DNA of 64,000 nt, taken from Marisa cornuarietis. Lineage: Eukaryota > Mollusca > Gastropoda > Architaenioglossa > Ampullariidae. The notes beneath the pieces are model-generated. The model made no database searches and had not been told where the DNA came from. It saw nothing but the letters and a program-made list of their open reading frames with translations. The translations under genes were made by a program, and so were the position numbers. The DNA is taken from assembly GCA_004794655.1 (NCBI GenBank), contig SMMW01000619.1, positions 1,302,001-1,366,000 of the forward strand, in the 5' to 3' direction. Shown here in pieces: positions 26,601 to 33,950 of the stretch; the stretch's first letter is position 1, and every line of letters starts with the position of its first letter.

Positions 26601-29600
26601 GTTTATTATGTCTGAAGCTTTGATATAATTATATATGAAGTCACTTTTTGAACCAGTCAAACATTATAATTTGCAATAACTGCTACAGTGAGATGAATCG
26701 TAAGGAGAATTAACAACATGTGGCAGATTTAGAGCAAAGAGATCACACACAATATTTTTGTTAATTAGTAAGTGATTTTCCTAATACTTACTACAGTAAG
26801 TAGAAATATCTAGTTGGCTCTGGGTCTCAAGGAAATGTCTAGTTGACTGTATGTCAGGAAAAACTAGTTGTTTGAGTGTGTCAGAAAAATATCCAGTTAG
26901 TGGCAGACTGCTGTCGGAGATATCTGGGGTGCTGATGGCATGACGGCAGTCTGTGATATGACAGTGGATACAAGTGAAGTACGCAATTGGCTGAAGAGTT
27001 CACATGAAGATTGTTGGGAAAGGGGAGGTTATTATCTGTAAGTGACTACATTCTGATGTAAGCATAAATAACATGGACATTGTCTACAGGTGACAAACAG
27101 CAACGCTACCATCACCACCATCAACCATCCCATGCCAAAAAGTGCTGTGGCAGCAGCCAGAGATGAGATGAACAACGCCCTCATGTTTGGCTTCTCCATA
27201 GGCTTCAGTATGCTCTTTGGCATGGCCTTCCTCACCTCATCTTTCTCGCACTTCCTCATCAGAGAGCGGCAGACAGGAGCCAAGCATCTGCAGGTGGTCA
27301 GTGGGGTCGGGCCATTTTCATTTTGGCTGGCGACCTTCGCCTGGGATCTTGTCAACTACATGATACCCAGCCTGGTGCTTCTGGTCATCTTTGCAGCCTT
27401 TCAGGTATTAGCTGGTGAGACTGTGAAAGGATTTCTCAAAAGCTTAGGTTACTATAGTTAATTGATAAAGAAGTGACTGAAATGATTTTGCAGCCTTTCA
27501 GCCTGTGTTCAGGAGAAGGAATCTTCCTTGAGCTGGTCACACGGTCAGATATCAGAGGCTTCACGTTGATCCTCAATGCAAAAAGCACTCGAACTTTATT
27601 CATATGCAACACTTATCTGTGTCTTTAGATTCCTTATAGATTAGGTTATTTTCAGGACACCTCAGGGAACTCGTAAAAAAAATGTCTGCTGCAAAGGGAG
27701 AGTGAGATAAGACTCAGACTGTGCAGCAACAGAAGATAGAGACAGCAACTACACTGACAAACACTTTGTATGGTTAGGTTGAATGAAATTGTGTATGACA
27801 CTATAATATTTTGTTACAGTTGTTGGTCTGGCACTGAAAACCTGAAAAAGTATTCTTGGTAACACCAGTTTGGAAGGAGAGTGGTGCTAGTGGGTTCAAC
27901 ATCAAAACATAATGCTCTTGAGGGTCAGCTGAAATCAAAAGTCATTTATAGTTGTCAGAAGTAGAAGGTCTCTGGATGTGAAATACAAGAGACCATAATT
28001 AATTCATTAGTATTTAATGTGAAAAACAAAAGACGTTGATTAACATTAGTAATAAATGGTTTTCTGTGTCAGGTGGATGCTTATGTTGAGGAAGATCACT
28101 TGGGAATGGTGCTGCTGATTTTAATGGCCTTTGGTATAGCTGTGCTTCCATTTATTTACCTCCTTCAATCACCATTTTCCACCCCTGCCACGGGCTTTGT
28201 GGTCCTCATCATCCTGTCAATAGTCACAGGTTAGTGGATGATCTCTTATTCATGGGCCAGAGTAAATGATTGCTAATTACACATCACAGATTGGGTTGTC
28301 TGTAATTGTGACAACTGGTACAGCAGACAAATTAGAGGCTTGCCATTTGTCACAGTTGTGAGACAACCCACACAGAAGACACTCTTACACTCATATTTAG
28401 GTCTTGCCAGTGACTGCTCTACACCCCTCTTCTCTATGAACTCTTTACAGTAACGGCAGCTGAACTTGCAAATGCAGTCAGCGATCCATTCCTGACAATA
28501 ATGTTCAAGTCCATACCCATAGAGGCAGGAGCAATTTTTTTCTTCCTTACAGCTCATGTGCAGTGCTAGTACATGTATACTGTCTGTGTTTGGTGTCAGA
28601 GTATACTTGGGGTAAGCATGAATCCTATATACATGAGATACTGACATGCTGACATTTCCAGGAATTGTGTTACTGATGAGACACATGATGATGAGTACAA
28701 AAGATATGCTGTTAACATTACTATAATCAGTTATTTGGCAACTGTAGTTTACCATTCACGTCTGTCCCACATGTCACCAAGCTGGAGCAAATCAGACATA
28801 TGTCATTATCGATTTATTCTTGTTGTCATTGCCTGTATTAATATTTCTGTATGTATTTGGAACAGGACTCTTCACCATGATGACAGTGTCCATCATGCGT
28901 ATCCCTTCTCTAGATGTCACCGATGTTGCTGATGCTCTAGACTGGGTTTTCTTGATTCTCTTTCCGCACTACTCACTGGGCACAGCTTTCTCCAATTTGT
29001 ACATCAACAAGCTTACTTCTGACTATTGTTCAAATGTCACTGTTGGGATTTGTGAGCTTTTTAACAGAAGTGGAATAATCAATCCATGCTGCAAAGGTAA
29101 TCATGAAGCTAATCACCTATAGTTAATGACATGTCTTAATTCACATGCTTATGCATGCACACACATACAAACTCTCTCTCTTGCTGGTCTGCTTCAGTCA
29201 CATATTATCTCTAATAATTTTAATGACAGTGAGAAATTGTCAAATATTTTGTCTGGAGGGACCAGATATGCATTGATTTATTTCAACTTGTTTTCATTGT
29301 GATAGAATTAAGTAGACTTGAATATATTTTGGCATGTATTCTCTTCAGATTTCTGTGGGGATTCCTGTACACCTTACAATGAAAACTACATGGCATGGGA
29401 GTACCCTGGCATTGGGCGAAACCTTTGTTTCAATGCCATTCAGTGTCTGGTCCTTTTTGCTCTGGTACTCAGCCTGGAATACCAGCTGCCCCAGAAACTT
29501 GCCTACCTGATGAGGAGAGGTGTGCAGGACACACAAGGAGCGCCAGTGGCTGATGGTGAGAATGACAAATATAGTGTTGTCTCTAGCTACTTCAGTGTCA

Positions 29601-32600
29601 TGGTAAACACTCAGACATCTTCTGTCTGCCTAATGGACAAGAATGAGTTCATTATCTGGTATTTAATGTACAGTGTGTGAAGCTGAACACAATATATTAT
29701 GTTTAATATACAGTATATGGTGTTTTATGTCAATATTTATGGTGTTTAATGTTAATAGATTTGCTGTTTAGTGTACAATATATGATGTTTACTATATGAG
29801 ATGTTTGTTATTTAATATCAATAATTATGGTGTTTAACTTTAATATAGTTGTTTAATATACAATATGTAGTTCATAATATGATGTACGCTCGGTCTGATT
29901 TATGACTATAATTGTCTTGTGATATTTGGTCACCCCGTAGTTAGAACTATGCAGTAAATAACCCATATCCAGTATGTGCTTTTAAAATGACAGTGTATAT
30001 GGTGCTTAATATATAATTTATACATATCTACAAGCACATCCATGCATTGCTGTTGCATAAAGCTACACACTACCTTGTATTGATACATTGACACAGAGCT
30101 ACACATTAAAAAAGGTAAAGGTCATCCCATAACCTTTTCAGGTCGTGGGGGAGTGAGGTGCTAGAGACCCCACTTTTCTCGGGGCCAGCATTTACATGAG
30201 GGTGGTGCCAATCTCCTCTCCCTCGCTGCCTTACCTTCCCCAACCCTCTATGGAGTCAGGTACCCATTCCCGTCAGCTGGGTCGACTGGGGGAAGTTTGC
30301 TGCGCTTATCGGGAACTGAACCAGCGCGCTCTCGGTTCGGAAGCCAGCGCTCTAACCACTCGGCCATCCGCTTTCCCTATTACACATTACCTTGTTATTG
30401 ATACATTCATATAGAGCTACACATTGTATTCACCTGAGTCCAATGCATGGGACAAGATGATTGCTGGAAAAGTTGAGGATTTTTGATGTGACGGTGGTTA
30501 TTGCTCTGGCTGGGGATCCTATTCTTTCTGCTGTGTAAGAGCACTTTCATCTGACTAACCTTAACCATGTTTAATTATTTGCTCCCTAGATATCAGTCCT
30601 GACATGGAAGATAGCGATGTTGCTGTAGAAAGAAAGCGAGTGACCTCAGGGGGTGCTGCCAATGACACAGTGGTATTGAAAAATCTCTACAAAGACTATA
30701 AGGCTTTGATTGCTGTAGACAACATCTGCGTTGGCGTGCCAAAGCAAGAATGTTTTGGACTGTTGGGTCAGAATGGGGCAGGAAAGACAACAACGTTTAA
30801 AATGCTGACCGGAGACGTTATGCTCTCTGGTGGTGATGCCTTTGTCCAGCAGCTCAGTGTCAAAACTGACATCAAGCAGGTAAATGTATGATATGATGGG
30901 GGTGGTGGATAGTTTTGGTTTTTTGTGGCTGGGACAAAAGTGTTGATTGTCTTTTTTAACTTGATGACATACCTGGCATCAAAAGCACATGTATCAGTGA
31001 AAAACAGATCTTGAAGCATGCACAGGTTACTTTGTCAGTGTTTTCAATGTGAAGTCATATCAACTTTAGGCAGATACCACTGATCTTTCTGTACTTAAAT
31101 GGAAAGTGATAAAGCATCATTTCCCATTACATAATTTTCCCCAAGTGCACCTACCCGAAACAAACAGATGTGCTTCATGTCTTATCAGTGTCATGCAGAT
31201 CTTGATTACCTCCCCTTGTATATTCAGGTGCAGGCTAACATGGGGTACTGTCCTCAGTTTGATGCCTTGATTGACCAGATGACAGGTCGTGAGACGCTCT
31301 ACATGTATGCACGACTACGGGGCGTCCCAAGCCATTGTATCTCCTGCATTGTTGACAATCTTTTGTCCATTCTGATACTGAACGAACATGCTGACAAGCA
31401 AACTGGCTTCTACAGGTCAGTTTTTCACATGGCTAATATTTCACTTGGCTGCATGTATGTTTTTTGAGAGAAACTGAAACTTTTTCTAATTTTAATTTTG
31501 TGAAACAATTCAGATGATGCCTGTAAGATGCATGTAAAATTGGTGGTAATAGGGGACGTAATAATTTAATCATCAAAACATTTAGTGTTTGTAGTTTTAA
31601 ACTTATGCTGCCTTGGGGGAAATCTTGGGAAAGATAAAGGCTAAGGGAGTAAACCCCTACAGAAAATCTTGATGCTTACACGGCATCAGCGGTTCCTCGA
31701 TTAAACAAGATGGCCACACTGGTAGGACACCAGGAACCTCTACTTTCAACAGTCAAGTGACGTACGCTGGTCTTTGGCCATGTGAACCCAGCATGACACC
31801 TTGCTGAAGACTATCCTTGGAGGATAGTCGATGCCACTGTGGCCAGAGAAAAAACTGACTTACGAAGGTCAAAGACTGGACTGGTTGTCCTGTACAGGAC
31901 CTGCTGACTATCGCCCACAATAGACAAGAGTGGCGGCCCCTGTCAGCTGCTGAGTCTATCCATGTGCTCCCCCTCAACCACAGGTGCTGGTCAACGGACG
32001 ACTGACTGATCGACTAACTGAGTTTTCAAAGTGTGACCTTTCATCTGTGTTTTTGAGTCCTGTTCAGTAAAGAGAGCTTCACTTTAACTGAAGAAAGTAG
32101 AATAATAACAGGGCGGTAAATGACAATGTTCACACACACACAGAGATTGATCACCTTAAGTCACTCATATAGTGTTATTTTGATCACAAAATCTGTAAAT
32201 GCATCAAGATTTGAAGGCAGCGCATATATGTAATTCCTGTAAGAATTTGGCCATCCATTTATGCTCTAAATCTTAATGAATTGCAGGAGTTGGTAGTTGT
32301 TGCTGCTTTTAATTTTGTCTGTTGATGATGCACACTGTCCCTATAAAACCATGTAAACAAAATAACATTAGAGGTTTTTATTGTATATGACACAAGCTGC
32401 CCTGTGACTGTTGTGCAGTGGTGGCAACAAGCGAAAACTAAGCACAGCCATTGCCTTGGTAGGAAATCCAGCTGTTATTCTTCTTGATGAGCCATCATCA
32501 GGCATGGATCCTGCTGCTCGCAGGCAGCTGTGGACAGTTCTATCACAGGTGCGAGCCAGTGGCCGTACTTTGATTCTCACCTCACACAGGTATTCCATTC

Positions 32601-33950
32601 TTCCTTTGAGTTCTTATCAGTTTGCTAAACTTTACCTAAATACTTCAGAATAAGTGTTTAAAAGAAAATGTAATTTTTGAGAGATTCAATCAGAAACTGT
32701 TCTGATGATAGATTATTATGCCAAGTCATATCCACTAGATCCAGTAGCAATTAAGTTCCTGTAAAAGGAATGAAATAAAAATCCGAACCATCTGTACTGG
32801 AAGAAATAAAAGGCTCATGCTGCTTGGAAATCTTTTGTGCACCAGATTTTGCACTTTAAAATGTCTAATTAACCCCTATAAAGAATAAAACCGATGAGAA
32901 AGGGAGAGTGTGTGAGTGTTTTAGAAGGGTTATGTGTTTGTGTATATAACAACTAAACAAACTTGTATGTAGCATGGAGGAGTGTGATGCCCTCTGCACA
33001 CGCATTGCCATTATGGTCAACGGCAAGTTTAAGTGTCTTGGCTCTCCACAACACTTGAAGTCCAAGTTTGGCCAGGGCTACACACTGCAAGTCAAAATGG
33101 CCACATTAGCGAACAGCATGCTTGCTTCCACTGAGCCATTAGTCAGCTACATCGTGACCACTTTTCCTGGTGCCCAGAAGTTTGATGACCTCCAGGGTTA
33201 TGTGCATTTCCAGGTAAGAATTGTTATTAAACAGGGAATTCTGCTATTAGGACCTTGCAGATATTTTCATATTTGTCATCTTTATAATTATATAAAAAGA
33301 GCTGAAACATTGGATAGTCTACTACCAGTGGTGTAATGGCTATCATTGTAACCCTAGCATTTCAGTATGAAGCAAACGAATGAAACATGCTGACATGCTT
33401 ATAAATATTTTCATGTACAAAGCTAGAGAATGAAGCAAAGGAACTTTCTTTTTGACTGTTGTGATTATTTTAGATTTGAACATGTCGCTGAATTCAAAGC
33501 CATGTAAAATATGCTGTTTGACACAATGTTGATATATATATATACACATACACACACATATCTGTCTTACCTTACCATTGTAAATGGTGTCATGATGTTT
33601 TATTTTCTGTTTTCACTCAGTGTGTACATGGCAAGGTATTTGGTGTATTGTATAAGCACAGTTAGTTGTATTACCCTATGATCTGAGAAGTGGTTCAGGC
33701 ACACACAGGCATAAGATGTGATGACGATTCAGTCTTTTGAAATGTGCTACAGGTGCCTTATGCCACAGTGCCCCTGTCTCAGGTCTTCACAGCCATGGAA
33801 CATGCCAAGACAAATCTTCATGTTGAGGATTATTCGGTTCATCAGACCACACTAGAACAAATCTTTCTGACATTCACCCGTGCACAGTTTCCTCCCCGTG
33901 AAGCCACTTCAAGGGGTTGTGTGGGTACGATATGCCCATGTATTGCATGA
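4576..33950 (+). CDS. Full-size ABC transporter, subfamily A (ABCA3-like), 26 exons
   Basis: This gene predicts a 1,785-residue lipid-type ABC exporter. Order: TM1, short first extracellular domain, five more TMs, NBD1, linker, TM7, second extracellular domain, five more TMs, NBD2. NBD1 has Walker [10 protein letters not shown] (about residue 604), signature LSGGQKRK (about 703), Walker [12 protein letters not shown] and H-loop [12 protein letters not shown]2 has GQNGAGKTT (about 1483), [21 protein letters not shown] and TSHSMEECD. The C-terminus carries the ABCA-typical TLEQIFLTF. The short first extracellular region (about 200 residues) fits ABCA3 rather than ABCA1 or ABCA4. Every exon junction keeps frame and the coding sum is 5,358 bases, so the gene looks intact despite a 5.7-kb retrotransposon in intron 8. 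Vertebrate ABCA3 loads phospholipid into lamellar bodies; the role here is unknown. The first exon is inferred. Exons are listed separately. Confidence 0.93.
5392..5640. other. Intron 1 sequence, no gene
   Basis: Open frames here are short and unsupported. Part of intron 1 if exon 1 is right. Confidence 0.3.
5640..5850 (+). mobile_element. Decayed LINE 3' fragment
   Basis: The plus-strand reading shows remnants such as CKTVQ, GALQGS, GGQRK and KEWA, with stops and frameshifts. It matches the LINE tail at 2062-2340 (minus) and 31700-32010 (plus), only more worn. Confidence 0.45.
6143..6275 (+). repeat. SINE body, family A
   Basis: The reverse complement of this stretch matches 42265-42390 over about 120 bp. 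Shared blocks include GGCATCTGTTTACAGGG, GATATAG and CTGGCTTGGTGTAAAACACC. The tRNA-like head seen in the other copy is missing or too diverged here. Confidence 0.65.
6966..7172 (+). CDS. ABCA exon 2 (N-terminus and TM1)
   Basis: 207 bp, phase 0 to 0, acceptor TTTTCAG, donor GTAAGC. Holds the family hallmark VKLLLWKNL followed by TM1 ([15 protein letters not shown]). About 30 residues precede the hallmark, so the N-terminus is longer than in ABCA3. Confidence 0.93.
7698..7914 (+). CDS. ABCA exon 3 (extracellular domain 1)
   Basis: 217 bp, phase 0 to 1, donor GTAAGT. Lumenal/extracellular loop with several N-glycosylation sequons (NGS, NIS, NGT, NTT). Confidence 0.92.
8592..8828 (+). CDS. ABCA exon 4 (extracellular domain 1)
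   Basis: 237 bp, phase 1 to 1, acceptor TTCACACAG, donor GTAAGG. Reads [13 protein letters not shown], matching the conserved region before TM2 in ABCA3-type proteins. Confidence 0.92.
8830..9568. other. ABCA intron 4
   Basis: AT-rich intron; no other gene or recognisable repeat seen. Confidence 0.5.
9569..9819 (+). CDS. ABCA exon 5 (TM2)
   Basis: 251 bp, phase 1 to 0. Reads [12 protein letters not shown], then TM2 ([13 protein letters not shown]) and the conserved VYEKERQLK. The donor GTTACT is weak but the phase and homology fix it. Confidence 0.93.
9962..10199 (+). CDS. ABCA exon 6 (TM3-TM4)
   Basis: 238 bp, phase 0 to 1. Begins [18 protein letters not shown], the strongly conserved cytosolic helix and TM3 of subfamily A, followed by TM4. 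Confidence 0.94.
10740..10913 (+). CDS. ABCA exon 7 (TM5)
   Basis: 174 bp, phase 1 to 1. Reads [14 protein letters not shown] then [13 protein letters not shown], the TM5 region. Confidence 0.94.
11155..11410 (+). repeat. Dispersed AT-rich repeat, copy 1
   Basis: The reverse complement of 38505-38765 aligns along this stretch. Shared blocks: TCTAGGAGATATA, GATAGTGATCTAAAG, ATAAAAATGTTT and ATCATATATGTA. Two copies lie in opposite orientation 27 kb apart. No coding capacity; likely a MITE or other short non-autonomous element. Confidence 0.65.
11626..11807 (+). CDS. ABCA exon 8 (TM6)
   Basis: 182 bp, phase 1 to 0. Reads [13 protein letters not shown]6 and [12 protein letters not shown], a conserved signature before NBD1. 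The donor GTAAGT is formed jointly by intron bases GTAAG and the first T of the retrotransposon LTR. Confidence 0.95.
11808..11812. repeat. Target-site duplication (left), GTAAG
   Basis: The same five bases occur at 17549-17553. They are also positions +1 to +5 of the exon 8 splice donor. Confidence 0.9.
11813..12707 (-). repeat. LTR (3' LTR of the antisense element)
   Basis: 895 bp, starts TGTCACG and ends CATAACA (TGT...ACA). The copy at 16654-17548 has the same length and I saw no difference on reading both. Inside are two direct copies of an approximately 83-bp block around 12225-12390 and a nine-G run. Confidence 0.95.
12708..12722 (-). other. Polypurine tract of the LTR element
   Basis: On the minus strand this reads GTAGGAGGGGAGGAA directly against the 3' LTR, the expected plus-strand priming site. 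Confidence 0.8.
12797..13180 (-). pseudogene. RNase H remnant of the LTR element
   Basis: The frame reads [43 protein letters not shown] and ADALSR, the C-terminal RNase H of a gypsy-type pol. The N-terminal part, the whole reverse transcriptase upstream and integrase downstream are missing; the frame ends about 90 bp from the LTR. It is out of frame with the gag ORF and separated by about 130 bp. Confidence 0.88.
13308..14190 (-). other. Non-retroviral coiled-coil segment in the LTR element
   Basis: About 290 residues of near-continuous charged heptads with no polymerase motif, in frame after the protease linker ([10 protein letters not shown]). It is open without introns, consistent with origin from a spliced transcript. 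The donor gene is not identified. Confidence 0.6.
13308..15890 (-). CDS. Retrotransposon Gag-protease fused to a coiled coil (860 residues)
   Basis: The start is ATG at 15890. Residues 1-120: acidic start then AREKEAERL charged repeats. About 130-300: gag capsid-like domain (ending in [21 protein letters not shown]). About 395-412: CCHC zinc knuckle ([14 protein letters not shown]). About 450-540: retropepsin-like domain with LRDSGAT and a later LIIGN. From about residue 570 to the stop the sequence no longer looks retroviral. It is a long heptad-rich coiled coil ([31 protein letters not shown]) with a Lys/Arg-rich tail (RVRKKRKTA). It occupies the place where reverse transcriptase should be. 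The coil could be a captured host cDNA; I could not name its source. Confidence 0.85.
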   Translation of the reverse strand: MAESVREVADFMKEGQLLGLKEEALTKYVFQCIERQDRYTERLAREKEAERLAREKEAERLAREKEKEADRIAKEKEADRIDKEKEAERAAREREAERQFELEKLRLERETDSSATRSNGNQTPKGLTHKLPAFKEDEDDINAFLNRFEAQAQSLKWTRDIWPLQIATSFHGEALQLYDNLCVQGPVDYDVLKRELLLKFQCTAEGYREKFRSVKPQSQESMHSFQARLIGLFNRWIDLSKVQKTYEGLHDLLVREQILQSVSRDLAVFLRERDFQNANEMIDSAERYRQAHPQKSPARRTETIMFANVGQATPPSSPPARPKQDRHQFTSPRSSRQRNTPPYRRNESWRTPPHSPPIRTVPKEAPTTIYDRNSPCHPDRWKPPRRCFNCGGLGHIAKVCPSYRPQDNTNGNWKNESNPTPANVAIMCSVTDEEELGKLHLYPGRIRGQQVKVLRDSGATISGIRASLVQPQDRLNGKQSCITFGGKVETFPLARVPVETPFFNGDLKCCVIENPVVDLIIGNTRGTKRVVFDVQEKESEPTAAVTTRAQFQRQMQGPQPLTLPPVQWNIKKNNRMELQQSDSSLENIKEDAEGRECRLPLEIRDKEIAQLKAEMDVNQKKRDRLAVLCQQQKSTIGELKEKIHELELRRKHQCDDLLKASADIRTFKEREERLRKDLDNTITRLNSLEGNTEAERTAHLETKFNSESLKLRVRDLKGSLEVEKLNSVEANRAVERLTKQMRELEQRLGDRRETQKEYLGLKRQLVEEIAEKKIVIGILSKDREIHQKSFTEPITGLGTTKKEQAFVEDSNVTLFKELQYLLLSFELVDKNKRMKITRVRKKRKTATPSALVKKKTLNTL
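16635..16652 (-). other. Primer-binding site, complementary to tRNA-Trp
   Basis: On the plus strand ATCACGTCGGGGTCACCA, identical to the 3' end of animal tRNA-Trp plus CCA, one base from the 5' LTR of the element. Confidence 0.85.
16654..17548 (-). repeat. LTR (5' LTR of the antisense element)
   Basis: 895 bp, same ends and apparently same sequence as 11813-12707. It would drive transcription leftward, antisense to the ABCA gene. Confidence 0.95.
17549..17553. repeat. Target-site duplication (right), GTAAG
   Basis: Second copy of the duplicated target. Followed by TGT, it again forms a GTAAGT donor-like site directly after the LTR. Confidence 0.9.
17870..18135 (-). repeat. Diverged SINE, family B
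   Basis: Aligns loosely with 30140-30330: GAGGTG(T/C)TAGA, CACTTTTCTC, GGCCAGC-like, TACCCATTTC and GTATGCTGTGCTT blocks. Contains (TG)n runs. Confidence 0.45.
18518..18685 (+). CDS. ABCA exon 9 (linker before NBD1)
   Basis: 168 bp, phase 0 to 0, donor GTGAGT. Begins KSYWCGGK, the conserved SYW(C) box that follows VPRPWYF, and ends with IQMVHLKK, the first strand of NBD1. Confidence 0.88.
19176..19296 (+). CDS. ABCA exon 10 (NBD1 Walker A)
   Basis: 121 bp, phase 0 to 1. Reads [15 protein letters not shown] then MLTG, the nucleotide-binding P-loop. Donor GTCAGG. Confidence 0.95.
19557..19711 (+). CDS. ABCA exon 11 (NBD1 Q-loop)
   Basis: 155 bp, phase 1 to 0. Reads [14 protein letters not shown] then [12 protein letters not shown], the Q-loop. 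Confidence 0.95.
19889..20044 (+). CDS. ABCA exon 12 (NBD1 signature)
   Basis: 156 bp, phase 0 to 0. Ends with [20 protein letters not shown], the ABC signature. Confidence 0.95.
20384..20594 (+). CDS. ABCA exon 13 (NBD1 Walker B and H-loop)
   Basis: 211 bp, phase 0 to 1. Reads [17 protein letters not shown], then [14 protein letters not shown]. Confidence 0.95.
20610..20662. repeat. (TG)n/(GA)n microsatellite
   Basis: TG run followed by GA run just inside intron 13. Confidence 0.85.
20838..21087 (+). CDS. ABCA exon 14 (regulatory segment after NBD1)
   Basis: 250 bp, phase 1 to 2. Begins GAGYHL and ends with [14 protein letters not shown], the conserved end of the first ABCA half. Donor GTTAGT. 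Confidence 0.94.
21200..21430. repeat. Degenerate tandem repeat
   Basis: Phrases such as GTCTTGATAGTATCTTAGTAA and ACTGATAGAT recur irregularly at about 50-60 bp. Confidence 0.4.
21795..21885 (+). repeat. Truncated SINE, family B
   Basis: Carries the tRNA-like A-box region (GCTGAGTGGTTAGAGCAC) and jumps straight to the tail (AAGGTTAAGGGATGACCAT) found at 30113-30382 in reverse. The body is deleted. Confidence 0.5.
22140..22540. repeat. Possible unclassified SINE with AAT-rich tail
   Basis: A stretch of higher GC with no coding frame ends in an (AATAAT)-like tail around 22510-22550. I found no second copy in this window, so this is tentative. Confidence 0.25.
22716..22903 (+). CDS. ABCA exon 15 (interdomain linker)
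   Basis: 188 bp, phase 2 to 1, donor GTGAGT. Reads [16 protein letters not shown] and continues as Ser/Gly-rich linker between the two halves. Confidence 0.9.
22904..24380. other. ABCA intron 15
   Basis: AT-rich intron. It holds an inverted repeat at 23032-23042 and 23100-23110 (CCACGATCATG and its complement) and otherwise nothing I recognise. Confidence 0.5.
24381..24547 (+). CDS. ABCA exon 16 (TM7)
   Basis: 167 bp, phase 1 to 0. Reads [16 protein letters not shown] then TM7 ([14 protein letters not shown]). Confidence 0.94.
24587..24845. repeat. 63-bp tandem repeat, four copies
   Basis: TTCTGAGCTAGTGTATRTCATTAATAC recurs at about 24602, 24665, 24728 and 24792, giving a 63-bp period in intron 16. 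Confidence 0.85.
25057..25133 (+). pseudogene. Relic copy of ABCA exon 19 inside intron 16
   Basis: GATGATCACCTGGGAATGG, then TGTTGATGATT and CTATAGCTATGCT, align with exon 19 at 28090-28150 (about 26 of 30 bases in the best block). Translation gives [12 protein letters not shown], then stops. No usable splice sites flank it, so it is a decayed partial exon duplication. Confidence 0.7.
25246..25623 (+). CDS. ABCA exon 17 (extracellular domain 2)
   Basis: 378 bp, phase 0 to 0, the longest exon. Reads [18 protein letters not shown] and ends [18 protein letters not shown] then MNAFARQ, the conserved FNNQ..H...AL box of ABCA second extracellular domains. Confidence 0.93.
25680..27089. other. ABCA intron 17
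   Basis: Contains open frames (for example 25670-26164) that lack splice support and family resemblance. I treat them as chance. Confidence 0.45.
27090..27404 (+). CDS. ABCA exon 18 (TM8-TM9)
   Basis: 315 bp, phase 0 to 0. Reads [18 protein letters not shown] and [14 protein letters not shown] then [17 protein letters not shown], all typical of TMD2. Confidence 0.95.
28073..28229 (+). CDS. ABCA exon 19 (TM10)
   Basis: 157 bp, phase 0 to 1. Reads [20 protein letters not shown] and PFIYLLQ, the TM10 region. A decayed relative lies at 25057-25133. Confidence 0.93.
28273..28755 (-). other. Cysteine-rich antisense open frame, unassigned
   Basis: A 160-codon ATG-started frame in intron 19 on the opposite strand. 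Its C-terminal half is rich in paired cysteines ([30 protein letters not shown]), which could be a zinc-binding module such as those ending some DNA transposases. I recognise no family. It may be a transposon fragment or chance. Confidence 0.25.
28866..29096 (+). CDS. ABCA exon 20 (TM11)
   Basis: 231 bp, phase 1 to 1. Reads [16 protein letters not shown] then [20 protein letters not shown], conserved in subfamily A. Confidence 0.95.
29349..29555 (+). CDS. ABCA exon 21 (TM12)
   Basis: 207 bp, phase 1 to 1. Reads [15 protein letters not shown] and TM12. The open frame continues to another GT at 29603, but only the GTGAGA donor at 29556 gives the phase exon 22 needs. Confidence 0.93.
29660..30010. 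repeat. AT-rich degenerate repeat in intron 21
   Basis: TGGTGTTTAATGT- and TTTAATATACAATAT-like phrases recur irregularly. Confidence 0.45.
30113..30382 (-). repeat. tRNA-derived SINE, family B
   Basis: On the minus strand the head reads GATGGCCGAGTGGTTAGAGC and, 25 bases on, GGTTCAGTTCCCG, good A and B boxes of a Ser/Leu-like tRNA. A 200-bp body follows and the tail ends near 30113. Related, worse copies lie at 17870-18135 and 21795-21885. Confidence 0.8.
30590..30879 (+). CDS. ABCA exon 22 (NBD2 Walker A)
   Basis: 290 bp, phase 1 to 0. Reads [19 protein letters not shown] then [19 protein letters not shown], the second P-loop. Confidence 0.95.
31228..31415 (+). CDS. ABCA exon 23 (NBD2 Q-loop)
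   Basis: 188 bp, phase 0 to 2. Reads [20 protein letters not shown] and [10 protein letters not shown]. Confidence 0.95.
31700..32010 (+). mobile_element. LINE 3' fragment in intron 23
   Basis: Closely matches 2062-2340 in reverse, sharing long blocks such as GACCTGCTGACTATCGCCCA. Both copies have lost the reading frame. Confidence 0.7.
32419..32589 (+). CDS. ABCA exon 24 (NBD2 signature and Walker B)
   Basis: 171 bp, phase 2 to 2. Reads [20 protein letters not shown] then [12 protein letters not shown]. Confidence 0.95.
32973..33213 (+). CDS. ABCA exon 25 (NBD2 H-loop onward)
   Basis: 241 bp, phase 2 to 0. Reads [20 protein letters not shown] then [17 protein letters not shown]. Confidence 0.95.
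33753..33950 (+). CDS. ABCA exon 26 (C-terminus and stop)
   Basis: 198 bp, phase 0, ends at TGA 33948-33950. Reads [18 protein letters not shown], the conserved subfamily A C-terminal motif, then a short cysteine-containing tail. Confidence 0.94.
   Translation: MPYATVPLSQVFTAMEHAKTNLHVEDYSVHQTTLEQIFLTFTRAQFPPREATSRGCVGTICPCIA

Noticed and set aside
29556..29602. Longer version of ABCA exon 21 ending at a second GT (29603)
   Set aside because: It would enter exon 22 in the wrong phase.
30320..30382. tRNA gene
   Set aside because: A and B boxes are good, but it is the head of a SINE with a 200-bp body and lacks a proper acceptor stem pairing.
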